From: Hordeum vulgare subsp. vulgare
Taxonomy: Eukaryota > Streptophyta > Magnoliopsida > Poales > Poaceae
Assembly: GCF_904849725.1 (NCBI RefSeq)
Contig: NC_058518.1
Coordinates: 212,238,741-212,302,740, forward strand
Length of the DNA stretch: 64,000 nt
Direction of reading: 5' to 3'
The notes beneath the pieces were generated by a model that worked only from the letters and a program-made list of their open reading frames with translations, ran no database searches and was not told where the DNA came from. Each line of letters starts with the position of its first letter. Within the stretch, counting starts at the first letter, position 1. Below, piece by piece: positions 11,592 through 22,092 of this stretch. A program made the translations under genes and the position numbers.

Positions 11592-12250
11592 TGTTGTAAC
11601 TCCCAAAATATTTTCATTTGGTTAAACAAAATTTTGTTTTCATAAAAAGGATAAATTGGATTTTTGGTCAAGATCTCTTAAATGATTTTATTTGTTTATG
11701 TGATCCATCTAAAAAACATTTCATTTTTTATACTTGTGGCTCTTCACTTTTAATTTCATATTGTGTTTTTCTATGAAACAATTTTTTGGCATACATTTAT
11801 TTTTATAATAGGAAGGGGCCATGTTTGAAATAGAATTCCTAAATTTTATTTCTGTGGAAAATTTGTGGTTCTTATCCAATCAAATCGACATTAAAAATAC
11901 TCTAACATTTCCCTCCTACCTAGGACAGAAATCACATCCTATTTTAACGTAATTTCCACTCACTATATTTTTCTACCTATTCAACATTGTTTTAGAACAA
12001 TTTTTCCAATAGGATTGACCTACTAGGATTTCCAAAGGAACCTTTTGTTCTCTAATCTTTCTGAAGCCATCCAACGCCAAGCGCAGCTTGACAGGAAATC
12101 GGGTGCTACGTAGCCGCTTTCTTTGTTGAACTGGTTCGCAACTGTTTGAATGCGCTGTGTGGCCGTTTAGGTCGTTTGAACAAGTTCGAAACAAAGACAA
12201 GGTGCACTGACCTTTGGAAAGGTCCCAGTATGCTCAAACTCCACACACAA
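11592..12250 (+). mobile_element. 3' LTR of a plus-strand Gypsy element (right limit uncertain)
   Basis: The LTR starts TGTTGTAACTCCC directly after the polypurine tract and polyprotein tail. The first 400 bp are A/T-rich. I could not find a convincing CA terminus with a target duplication, so the right boundary is an estimate. Confidence 0.5.
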
Positions 12251-12950
12251 ATATTGTAAACTTTCAAAGGGGAAGCAGAGAATCTATCTACTTCAGATCT
12301 GAATCTTAAACATAAAACTTATGTGCTCGTGCTGCGGTCGCATGGCGCTTGAGTCTTTTGCCGGGGTGTCGGAGCCCTCGGCAAGCATGGAATCACCGCT
12401 CATGGCGGCCTTTTCCTACAACTAAGTCTTCTTGCCGACCGTCCGCGGCCATCGTTTGGAGGAAAAGCTGGCCAGGGTGTAACCCTTTTGCCTATCTCTT
12501 GCTAGGTCGTGCTTGTGGAGCCCCCGAGCGCTTCCTTGGGCGATGATGCGACGCTCTCAGGGGCGCAACACTCGCACTGGAGTGCGCGCTGGGGCTTCAG
12601 GACCGTGTGGTGCATCCTCAAGGACAATACATCACTCCACAGAGGAGCGACCGCTGGAGTATGCGCCGAGGCCTCTGTGAAGCGCTCAGGCAAGCCCTCG
12701 ACAGCTGTGCGTTGGCCCCGAATGATGCATCGGCCTGACAGTGCCGCCCTTGGAGCCTCCACCTCCCTCTCCCGTGCTCGTGTAGCAACGCGCTCGCGTA
12801 GGCCTTGGGAAGCAATAGCAGAACAGAGTGTCTGCCACGGTACCCCGTTTCCGGGGGAACGCGACGTAGCGCCCAAACTTCAAAGAATCCCGTGCTGAGT
12901 TTGCTCTGATTCACGCACAACTTCGCACCCCCTACCTGGCACGCCGAAGA
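12251..12950 (-). mobile_element. Internal 5' fragment of a minus-strand Gypsy element
   Basis: The sequence next to the LTR at 12951 reads on minus CTTCGGCGTGCCAGGTAGGG, the position and style of a primer binding site and leader in a Triticeae Gypsy family. The GC-rich remainder has overlapping short frames on both strands but no recognisable gag. Confidence 0.4.
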
Positions 12951-13772
12951 TGTCGGTGAATGCTAGGTCGACACCTATGGGAATCAACATTAAACTCTTG
13001 TGATGGTAGGGCGGGGAAAGGTGACGTCAAGAGCAGAGCTAACGATCAGCACACGACCAGCCTTAGTACCCAGGTTCGAGCCGCTTACGTGTAAGACCCT
13101 ACGTCCTGCTTGTCTGGTTGTATTAAATGTTTTGTTGTTGATTGTTATAGTGACTATTGATAACCTTCTTCTGTGCCAATGTCCAAAGAGTCTAACCCAT
13201 TGCGAATGAGCTAAGGGCCTCCTTTTATAGGCAAAGGGGTCACCTACAGTGCTTGGTGGTAGGTTCACAAGAAGTTACAGTGAACCTAGGGCGGTGGTTA
13301 TCCATCTACCGCTGTGAGGTGCATTTAATGCACGTCTTGTCCTTGTCAGTGATGTGCTGGTGAAGATACGTACCCAAGTGTTTCGACACCTGGATGCTGC
13401 GCTGGCGCATGCGGAATGCGCTGGAACTTGGGGGGGGGGGGCAGTGGCACTGTGGCAAGGGCGGTTTCCCTCAAATGCGTAGCCCCATCATCCAGGCAAG
13501 GGAGATTGCCGGGGCCTTGGGTCTTTGTCTCGGCAAGCTTCGACCGTCATCCCGGCAAGGGAGGCTTGCCGAGGTCTTGTAGTTGGTGAGTTCATCACGA
13601 CCACTAAATGGGCGTGTCCTTGGTTATCTACCCGGCAAGGCCGGCTTCCCGAGGCCTCGATTATCTTGGGGGTTGTATCTTGTCTCGGTCCTGCCATGCC
13701 CTGCCGACAGGGGCTCTCGTGCCCGTGCACAAGTCAAGGGTACTAGGGACCCGAGTCTTTAGTGCACCGACA
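12951..13772 (-). mobile_element. Complete Gypsy LTR (822 bp), minus orientation
   Basis: The plus-strand ends are TGTCGGTG at 12951-12958 and CACCGACA at 13765-13772, a perfect 8-bp inverted terminal pair. The primer-site-like sequence abuts the left end, making this a 5' LTR read on minus. It includes a 12-bp poly-G run at 13430-13441. At 13490-13660 are three copies of a CGGCAAGG...TTGCCGAGG inverted-repeat motif. Confidence 0.65.
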
Positions 13773-14640
13773 GTGTCCATCTTCAATACATCAATGCACC
13801 TCCCGGGGTGGCCCCGCACGACAGCCTCTCCCCGTCGTTTGGTCGGTGGCGAGCCGGTGCATCTGCCACCGACCACTGCTGAAGCACAGCATCTGGCAAC
13901 TGCGGCCATCAAAGCTCATTTATGAGCGTGGCACTGTCCAGCATCGCCCCTATATCCTCCTGCCTCCACACGTCCAGGCCCACGCACCAAAGCGACCGAC
14001 CACACTGGCTAGAACGTGCGATCAACCACCAGAGCTCTTCAAAGTTTGACATGGCCATACGGGGGATCACGGTGAAGTGAGTGATGAAACTTGAAATTCA
14101 ACTCGCCCACGTGTCGAGGGTTAGGCACCGACCGCACCTAATCACCACCTTCCAAACCACCTTACAAACCTACCTCCATCGGCCACCTTAACTCTGATAT
14201 GATCCACACCGGCCGGGCCTCGCCGAGCCATCTATAAATAGAGATCGAGCTCCTCTCCTCTCTCACACCACTCCCTCGCTCACCCAATCGACTCCTTGTA
14301 GTATCAGGGGAGCTTGAGGACCCCTTCTTCCTCAGTTCCGTTCGCCCGATCCACCTCGGGTGCGAAGGGGAATCCTTCGTGAGTAGCCCGTCTCCCTCTC
14401 CCAAACTCCGTCATTGACACCCTAGAGCTCCGTCTCACCTGACCCGCTTGTCAATTTGATGTTTGTAGGCCCCTCTAGTGAGCTCCGACGACACCTGAAG
14501 CCTCCACCAGAGTAGGAGTTGCCATCAGCATGGTACTTGCTAGTGACCAACTCGACCACCCACCAACGCGGAAGGACGCCACGAACACGACTACACCATC
14601 TCCTCCGCATGGCTCACCGTTGACCACTGTCGGTAACCAC
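13773..14640 (+). promoter_or_regulatory. Promoter-like block with G-box, TATA box and spliced-leader-like sequence
   Basis: On plus, GCCCACGTGTCG (G-box core CACGTG, about 14104-14115) lies about 120 bp before a good TATA box, TCTATAAATAGAG at 14231-14243. A pyrimidine-rich CTCTCCTCTCTCACACC leader follows, as in plant 5' untranslated regions. A 3' splice-site-like TTTGATGTTTGTAG lies at 14455-14469. No downstream frame of convincing length follows. It could be a captured host promoter or, more likely in this context, the promoter part of another LTR. Confidence 0.4.
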
Positions 14641-15503
14641 CGCACCCTCTATGTCCCACCACAAAATGCATAGCTGAATTGTGCGGCCGATCCGTCAGGG
14701 TTTTATTCTTTTGTGTCTATTAGAGAAAGTGTATTTCTCCATAGTGCGCTTTCTCTATTAGAAGATGGAGCGTACCGAACCGTTTTCTCTTTTATCTATT
14801 AAGCCCGTGGAAACAGTTTTGTTTATTACAAAGATTTCCCTCATCTTGTATCCTTTATTAATTTTTAACCACAAAATTTTTTCCAGTGATTCTTTTTTAG
14901 TCTAGTTTCTTATAGTATTTATTTGAATCTTTTTGGGAAAACTCTTTCCACGAACATAAAATTTATGTAGATACCTCGCTTTTATTAGAGAAGTAAGGGG
15001 GAAACGCTGCCGGAGATATTGCGGGATCATGTTCTGACTATGTTGTTCCACGCAAGCATGTTTGAACCTTTGAGATGGTGTTTTATCATATGTTTGCTTA
15101 AGAACATTCGGTATCATGTAGAGCAATGGTCATAACAATATGGTTAATTATGTTTCATGCATGGATATTTTCATGAAATATAAAACCTTGAGTAGGTTAC
15201 ATGAAGTAATTTGATGAACGCACCATGTTGTGACGTGAAAGGTTTTGTCCTCGTCATGTTGGAGCATGCTAGTACGTTGATAAGTTAATCACCTCTGTGT
15301 TGGCATAGATCGAGTCTTGTCCTCGTAATACCTAACATTTTTAGTGCTTCCACTTGTTTTCTGCAAGGGAGTACAGTTTAGTAAGTCGAAAACCCATTTC
15401 CATGTACACACCAAATAGAGGGGGTGTGCTGAGGGTTCCATTGGCCTGGTATAATGGCTGTCAAGGGGCATGGGTGTTTTCGGTTGAGGCCGAGAGGGGT
15501 ACA
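14641..15503. other. A/T-rich region, possibly internal part of the LARD-like element
   Basis: No gene is recognised. The last 30 bp contain a purine-rich GAGGCCGAGAGGGG tract just before the LTR start at 15504. That is where a polypurine tract would lie if this were the 3' end of an internal domain. Confidence 0.35.
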
Positions 15504-16260
15504 TGTAACAGCCCAAGTGCAATCCCTATAACAATAGCATGATGAACCTTGTATGCCAAGACAAACTTGCTTTCACTTAATAAGATTTGATGACTTCACA
15601 TTCACTTGCATCATATCATCATACCATCATGGCATTAATTTTATTTTATTATCCTTGTCGCTTATGTTGTGTTGGAATGGATTGATGTTTTGATGATGTG
15701 CTTGCATCAAGTGGTATGTTGTTGTGTGAACTCTCCCCTTCAAACTCCTTGAAAATAACTCCCTCTCTCTTTTAATTCAATTATGCAATGTGGTGGTTTT
15801 CTACCTTGCCATCACCTTCTTTAATAATGTTGCCATGCTTGTAAATATTATGAATAGATTTTTAAAACTAAGATTGACATTGTGCACCTCTACTCATTTT
15901 GTAAAAAAACAATGCCTTGCTAGATTTCATTAAGGTAAATTTCCTTTTTGTTTCTTAAAATGTCCATTGTGTTTTATAAAACACTTCATGTTATTGTGAG
16001 CCATTGTATATTTTTACTTCACTCTAAAACCCTCCCCTTTTCTCTGGTTATTTTGTTGCTCAAAATGTTTTCAATACATAGAAAGCTTTCTGTTTAGGGA
16101 CCGAGGCAAAGCAGACCAGTAGAGCAGCAACAGCCCACCAGCCAGCGCCAGTAGCCCAGCTCGCGTGCAGCCCTGCAGCAAGCCTCACGCGTGCATGCGC
16201 CATTCCACGTGGACGCCGTGAATGGACCCACCTGCCAGTGACCAAAGCCATCACTTTCAC
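15504..16260 (+). mobile_element. LARD-like LTR, segment 1 (interrupted by Sukkula)
   Basis: The segment begins TGTAACAGCCCAAG, one step away from the Sukkula start TGTGACAGCCCG. It is interrupted at 16260 by the Sukkula element, whose TTCAC duplication joins it to 24813. Together with segments at 24813-25645 and 27032-28876 it forms about 3.4 kb of a single long LTR. It resembles Sukkula in organisation and, in its last third, in sequence. Confidence 0.6.
16256..16260. repeat. Target-site duplication TTCAC (left)
   Basis: TTCAC at 16256-16260 matches 24813-24817 exactly and defines the ends of the Sukkula element. Confidence 0.85.
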
Positions 16261-17628
16261 TATGACAGCCCGATGCCGACGTTCCAGAAGATTCCCTTTC
16301 CTTTCCGTTTTCGTCGTGTGTCTATTTTTTTCTTTTGTCGCATCATCATCGCATCATGCGCATCATCTGCATTGCATCGGCATCTCCGTTGCCGCTAGTT
16401 TTCAAACTTGCATCCGCTAGTAGTTGCCGGTTCTCGTCGTTGTCCGTTCTGAGTCCGACCGCACATGTATGCGCCCGCGGCATCGTCGTAACCCTATTTT
16501 CGAAAGTGTGGTTAAACTTTCTCTGATCGGGGAGCAACTTGGCATGCGGTCGAAATTTGTTTTAGTTAGGCCGCTTGTCAAGTTTCGTCGCAATCGGAGT
16601 CCGTCTGGTACCCGAACGGTCGACCGTAGCGGCACCGTATTTGGTCTATCGTCGGACGTTTTCTGGTATTTTAAATCTCGTTGTTGGGCTGCCCGTTTTT
16701 CCTCTCATCTCCGCCTAGCCCCTCTGCACAGTGCACCGACCCTACACGCAACCTAGTCCGAAAACCTACCGGAACCGGAATCATGTGTTCGTGACCGTTG
16801 GGTCCGGATCGACCCCGGTTTACCGCAAACCGTCATCGGTTTGTCCATTGGATCCCTAACCTATTTAACTACGACTCTTCAATTACGATCGGAGGGTCCT
16901 GAACTATTTTCTTTTCCTATACTTTTGGACCAACCCTAGCCTAGGCAGACAACCCTCCTTGTTTTCCTCCCCGCGCCGCCAACCGTGTATCCAATTTCGT
17001 GCCCAACCAATTCCCCTCCACCTCTGGAACCCCTCCCGATCCAAATCCATCCAACAAGAGCCCCAGCCGACCACCGTAGCCAGCAGCCCGTTGGCCACCT
17101 TGCGCTGCAGTCCTTGGATGTGTCCGGTGACCAGTGCCCGCAGCTCCTTCTTCGCGTGCTCCTGACACACCGCCCGTCATCGCCAGTAGGCCAGGACCCC
17201 GTGTCGCCGGTGCCGAGCAGGAACCGACAAATCTTGCAGCCACCAAGACCTGCCGTGGATGATCCTCGAGTGCCTCAAATCGGGAGCTCGAGTCGCCCTT
17301 CTCGGATCCGCGCCACCGCCGGATGAGCAGACAAACTGCCCCACCATGGTGCTCGTGAGGAGCTCGCGCCACCGCCAGGGACGCCTCGTCTGGCCAGCAC
17401 CTCGCCGGAGGTCGGAACCGGCGGCCCCGCACCGCTAGGAGCCACTCAAGGCCGAGCCTCTCCCGTCCCCATCTCCTTCCTCTCCTTCCCCATTTCTTCT
17501 TCTGCTCTCCCTCTCTCTCATGCTCCCCCTTTCTCTGTTTCTCTGAACAACAGCTGCAGGAGCCCCATGGCTGCCGTCTCGTCACCGTTGGACCCCGAGC
17601 CGCCGGAAGCTTCTCCATCCCCGGGAAC
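16261..17628 (+). mobile_element. Sukkula 5' LTR remnant
   Basis: This aligns with 20259-21628. The terminal TG has become TA (TATGACAG against TGTGACAG). Similarity stops abruptly after CCCCGGGAAC, marking the deletion breakpoint. By eye I count about 16 differences in the first 330 bp, mostly transitions. The long minus-strand open frame here (16941-17672) is also present in the other LTR copy with frame differences, and I regard it as noncoding. Confidence 0.85.
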
Positions 17629-20258
17629 ACTTGATGACTACTGTAAAATCGAGCCCGTGCGATCCTGTCCACGAAAATATCGAATGGAAATCTTTCTCAT
17701 GAGTTTGTTCTAGCTTGTTTCATAAGACACACCCTTCGTTTTGTTGGAATGTGGTAATTCAAGTTGCTTTGATGTCAAGTGGTGATTTCATATCTTTCCT
17801 AAGAGGTGTTGTCATATTTTTATGTGAGAATGCAAATTCTTTTGTTCGTTCAATTGTCATGTCAATTCTTGTCAACCGGAGTCGTCATGTTAATTCTTTT
17901 CCAACCGGTGTGTTTCTCTTCAAGTGAATTCCATCCTCTCCTATTTTGCAAGATCATTCTCTCATTTTTATTCCGGAGTTCATCTCATCTAGCCCAAGTT
18001 GTCTTTGTTTTCCCCACCCTCCCGCCCTTTTTCTCAGTGATTCAATTTTCATCCAAGAGTTCTCTTTTCATTCTTGCTCCCTCTATCATTTCTTTTCTCT
18101 CTTACCCGGTGATTCGTTTTGAAGATTCTCAGGAGCTTCATGTTCATCTTTATTCATTCTTGTCGTCCTTACAGGCGAATTTAATTTAACTATCCGTGTC
18201 TTCATATGCTTGTCATCTTTGTAATTCTTTCCTATGTTGGGATTTTTTATCAGTCTATCTTCTTGTTGTCATTTCTCTCTATCCCATCCGGAGTGCTGAA
18301 GTTATCTCAGAAATTCGTGTTTTCAATCCTTCAGTTATTTCGAGGTGCTAACCTCATCTAGTTTATTATACCGGTGCATTATCTCTCTTTCTTGCAATCT
18401 GTTATAACAGTGATTTCTTTGAGTGGGCCCATAACCCACAGGTTGTTTCCCAGGATCTTTCGTAGCTCTTTTAATCTTTTTCCGGAGATCTTTAATTCTT
18501 TTCAACTATGACGTAAGTATGATTTTCATTAGTCATATTCCTTCTTCATGATCAATTTGAATTTATTCTCATATTTGGCTCAACCTTGCATTCTTCTTTA
18601 TTCCGGACTGTCTCAGTTATTCTTGGTGTTGTTCCTCGTCATCATTCTCACCTTGCAATTCAAAGGAGTGTTTCTCTCAGTCTTTTTCCATTCTTGTGAA
18701 CATTGTCATCTCAGCTTCGTGTTATCCTCTCATTTGTTGTCAATCATGAGTAAATCCTTTCTCGCTATCCGGTGCATTTCTGAGTTGTTTTCATTCTCGA
18801 TTCTCCGAAGGCCATCATTTCAGAAGATTCTTCGTTCTCAGCTTTCATCCTGAATCTTCTCAATTGTTTCCTCTTCGTTCGTATCTCGATTATTTCGGTG
18901 CCTTATTCAAGTTTTCTCTTAGGTGGCTCATGATCTTTTCATTCTCTTGTATCTCCATTAATTCTTGGTATTTCCATTCAATTGTGAATTCTTACCGGTG
19001 CGTCCGTCAATTATGCGTCAAGTGGTGCTTATATCTGTGTCTCTTCAAGATTCTTTCAAGAGGAATAAGTTGCATGCTTAATCCGTTGCTTGTCATCAAT
19101 TTAACTTGATGAAGGATAAGCATAACATAAATCTTATTCTTGTTCTTAGTAATCTGAATTCTTCTTGCGGAGGGCTCATGATATCAATTCCTTTCTCTCA
19201 AGTATGATTATCTTTTCTATTCCCGAGTTCCAAGTTTTCTCAAGTATCACTTTGTGAAGCTTCATCTAAATCTTGGCAAGGTCATAATCTTATTCTTTTC
19301 TACCTTCATATTTTTGCATCATTCATTTGTATACGATGGTCCTTCATGGTGGTTCATCAAGATTTCATTCTTTCTTAAGTGGTCTTCAAGATTCTTGTTG
19401 GAGTACCTCAACTATCCTTTCTCTTGCATTTATAGGTGCAATTGTTCTTTCCTTATCCTTGAGGTGGTCTTATAGCATTCTTGTTAGTGTAGGAGCCTCG
19501 AAGAGTTTTCCTTTCAAAAATGAGATAATTAAACCCACCAATTCTATGATCATGAGATATTTTCAACCCAGGATTTCTTCATTGAGCTATCTTGGTTTGG
19601 ATTTCACCTAAAGCTTTTCCTATGGATTGTGCTATCATGGTGCTTGTCATTAATCCAAATTCTCAATGTATCCTCTTGGTGTAAGAATTGTTCATATCTT
19701 GTTCTCCCAATAAATCCTTGTTTCTGGTAGTGGCTGGTTGTCACTTCATTAGTTTGAAAAGGTTTCCATAAGCCCACTACTATCTTGTTCTTTTCGTTGT
19801 TGTTTTTCCAACAACTTCGTTCAATTCTTCTTGCAAGAATGCTTGCCAAGTTCATTTGTGATCTAGTTGTCATTCTCTCTTCCTTCTCTTCTTCCGTATG
19901 AGCTAGTCCCTATTCTATTGTTCCGGAGGCTTTGTGATGTTGCTCTTTTGGGTCTATCATCTTGTTCTATCAAGATCATGGTGTTCCCTTGTTCTATTTA
20001 CTTGTTTGTCGTGAATATTACCTAATTCTTCCTTCTTATCGAATATTTTTTGTCCCATTTTCCTACCGAAGTGCTGCCGAAATTTTCCGTGAATTCTGGC
20101 TTCTTTCTCATGTCATTCCTCATCTCCTTGCAACCTTCAAGGATCGTTGGTTTCACTCGTTTGTCAAGAAGCGACTAAATTTTACCTTGTTCTTTCTCAT
20201 CCTCTCCCCCTTTCATTCTTGGATCTTGGGGCAAGATCCTCTTGTAGTGTAGGAGAGT
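17629..20258 (+). mobile_element. Sukkula internal domain, 5' part deleted
   Basis: About 2.6 kb of T/C-rich sequence with many ATTCTT- and CATTCTT-like words and no domain in any frame. It ends with a purine tract GTAGGAGAG just before the 3' LTR, the expected polypurine position. No primer binding site is present next to 17629, so the deletion removed the 5' edge of the domain. Confidence 0.75.
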
Positions 20259-21814
20259 TGTGACAGCCCGATGCCGACGTTCCAGAAGATTCCCTTTCCT
20301 TTCCGTTTTCATAGTGTGTCTATTTTTTTCTTTTGTCGCATCATCATCGCATCATGCGCATCATTTGCATTGCATCGGCATCTCCGTTGCCGCTAGTTTT
20401 CAAACTTGCATCCGCTAGTAGTTGCCGGTTCTCGTCATTGTCCGTTCTGAGTCCGACCGCACATGCACGTGCCCGTGGCATCGTCGTAACCCTGTTTTCG
20501 AAAGTGTGCGTTAAACTTTCTCTGATCGGGGAGAAACTTGGCATGCAGTCGTAATTTGTTTTAGTTAGGCCGCCTGTCAAGTTTCGTCGCAATCGGAGTC
20601 CGTCTGGTACCCGAACGGTCGACCGTAGCGGCACCGTATTCGATCTATCGTCGGACGTTTTCCGGTATTTTAAATCTCGTTCCCGGGCTGCCCATTTTCC
20701 CTCTCATCTCCGCCTAGCCCCTCTGCACAGTGCACCGACCCTACACGCAACCTAGTCCGAAAACCTATCGGAACCGGAATCATGTGTACGTGACCGTTGG
20801 GTCCGGATCGACCCCGTTTTACCGCAAACCGTCATTGGTTTGTCCATTGGATCCCTAACCTATTTAACTGCGACCGTTCAATTACGATCGGAGGGTCTTG
20901 AACTATTTTCTTTTCCTATACTTTTGGACAAACCCTAGCCTAGGCAGACAACCCTCCTTGTTTTCCTCCCCGCGCCGCCAACCGTGTATCTAATTTCGTG
21001 CCTGACCAATTCCCCTCCACCTCTGGAACCCCTCCCGATCCAAATCCATCCAACAAGAGCCCCAGCCGACCACCGTAGCCAGCAGCCCGTCGGCCACCTT
21101 GCGCTGCTGTCCTTGGACGTGTCCGGTGACCAGTGCCCGCAGCTCCTTCTTCGTGTGCTCCTGGACACACCGCCCATCATCGCCAGCAGGCCAGGACCCC
21201 GCGTCGCCGGTGCCGAGCAGGAACGACAGATCTTGCACCCGCCAAGACCTGCCGTAGATGACCCTCCAGTACCTCGGATCGGGAGCTCGAGCCGCCCTTG
21301 CCCGGATCCGCGCCACCGCCGGTTGAGCAGAAAAACTGCCCCACCATGGTGCTCGTGAGGAAATCGTGCCACCGCCAGGGACGCCTCGTCCGGCAAGCAC
21401 CTCACCGGAGGTCGGAACCGGCAGCCCCGCACCGCTAGGAGCCACTCAAGGTCGAGCCTCTCCCGTCCCCATGTCCTTCCTATCCTTCCCCATTTCTTCT
21501 TCTTCTCTCCCTCTCTCTCATGCTCCCCCTTTCTTTGTTTCTCTAAACAACAACTGCAGGAGCCCCATGGCTGCCGTCTCGTCACCGTTGGACCCCGAGC
21601 TGCCGGAAGCTTCTCCAGCCCCGGGAACGGGACCCCCTCGCCCAGATCCACGCCGCCTCGAGCTCACCCTGTCCCTCCTCTGCGTCCTCTCACTGTGGCC
21701 GCCGGCATCTGTTTCCCCGATGTGAGCAACTTCTGTCTGAAACTCTCTTTATTTCTAGATCCGTTCGGATATGGCAGGTTAATTCCAGTAGCCTCTAATT
21801 TCACCATGAGCAAG

Positions 21815-21882
21815 TCTGTAGCCGAGTTGGCTAGCGCAGCCAATTTCGAAGCAAGTGGACTGGGGTTTGAATCCCACGTGTC
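21815..21882 (+). other. tRNA-like sequence 1 inside the Sukkula LTR
   Basis: An A-box-like TAGCCGAGTTGG (21819-21830) is followed 33 bp later by a B-box-like GGTTTGAATCC (21864-21874) flanked by TGGG/CCCA arms. The spacing fits a tRNA-type internal promoter. I cannot fold a full acceptor stem, so this is a tRNA-related relic, not a tRNA gene. Confidence 0.45.
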
Positions 21883-22022
21883 CCTATTTTATGTTGTTGT
21901 TGTTTTCCTTTTTGATCTGCACTTCACCGCGAGCACAGCGAGCCTAGTTGTTTTGTTTTTCGTCAGGTTCATTGGAGTTGCTGGTTCAGTTAACTTAGCT
22001 ATGCTATTTTCACAAGAATAGT

Positions 22023-22092
22023 TGGCTATCCTAGTGGTAGGCACAACACACACACATCCAAGAGGTTCTGGGTTCAAATCCCAGCCACGCAT
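22023..22092 (+). other. tRNA-like sequence 2 inside the Sukkula LTR
   Basis: TGGCTATCCTAGTGGTAG at the D-arm position is followed by CTGGGTTCAAATCCCAG at 22068-22084. That is a perfect 5-bp T-arm with a canonical B box (GGTTCAAATCC, 22071-22081). No complete cloverleaf is evident. It lies about 210 bp after the first copy in the same orientation. Confidence 0.5.

Noticed and set aside
11973..12200. Minus-strand 75-residue frame as a gene
   Set aside because: It lies in a region best explained as a Gypsy 3' LTR and has no recognisable domain.
16941..17672. A 243-codon open frame on minus, and its counterpart at 20935-21651, as a real gene
   Set aside because: Both lie in matching parts of the Sukkula LTR. 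The frames differ between copies by indels and no domain is seen, so GC-rich LTR sequence explains them.
22023..22092. A functional tRNA gene
   Set aside because: The T-arm is perfect but I find no matching acceptor stem or anticodon arm, and it lies inside an LTR.
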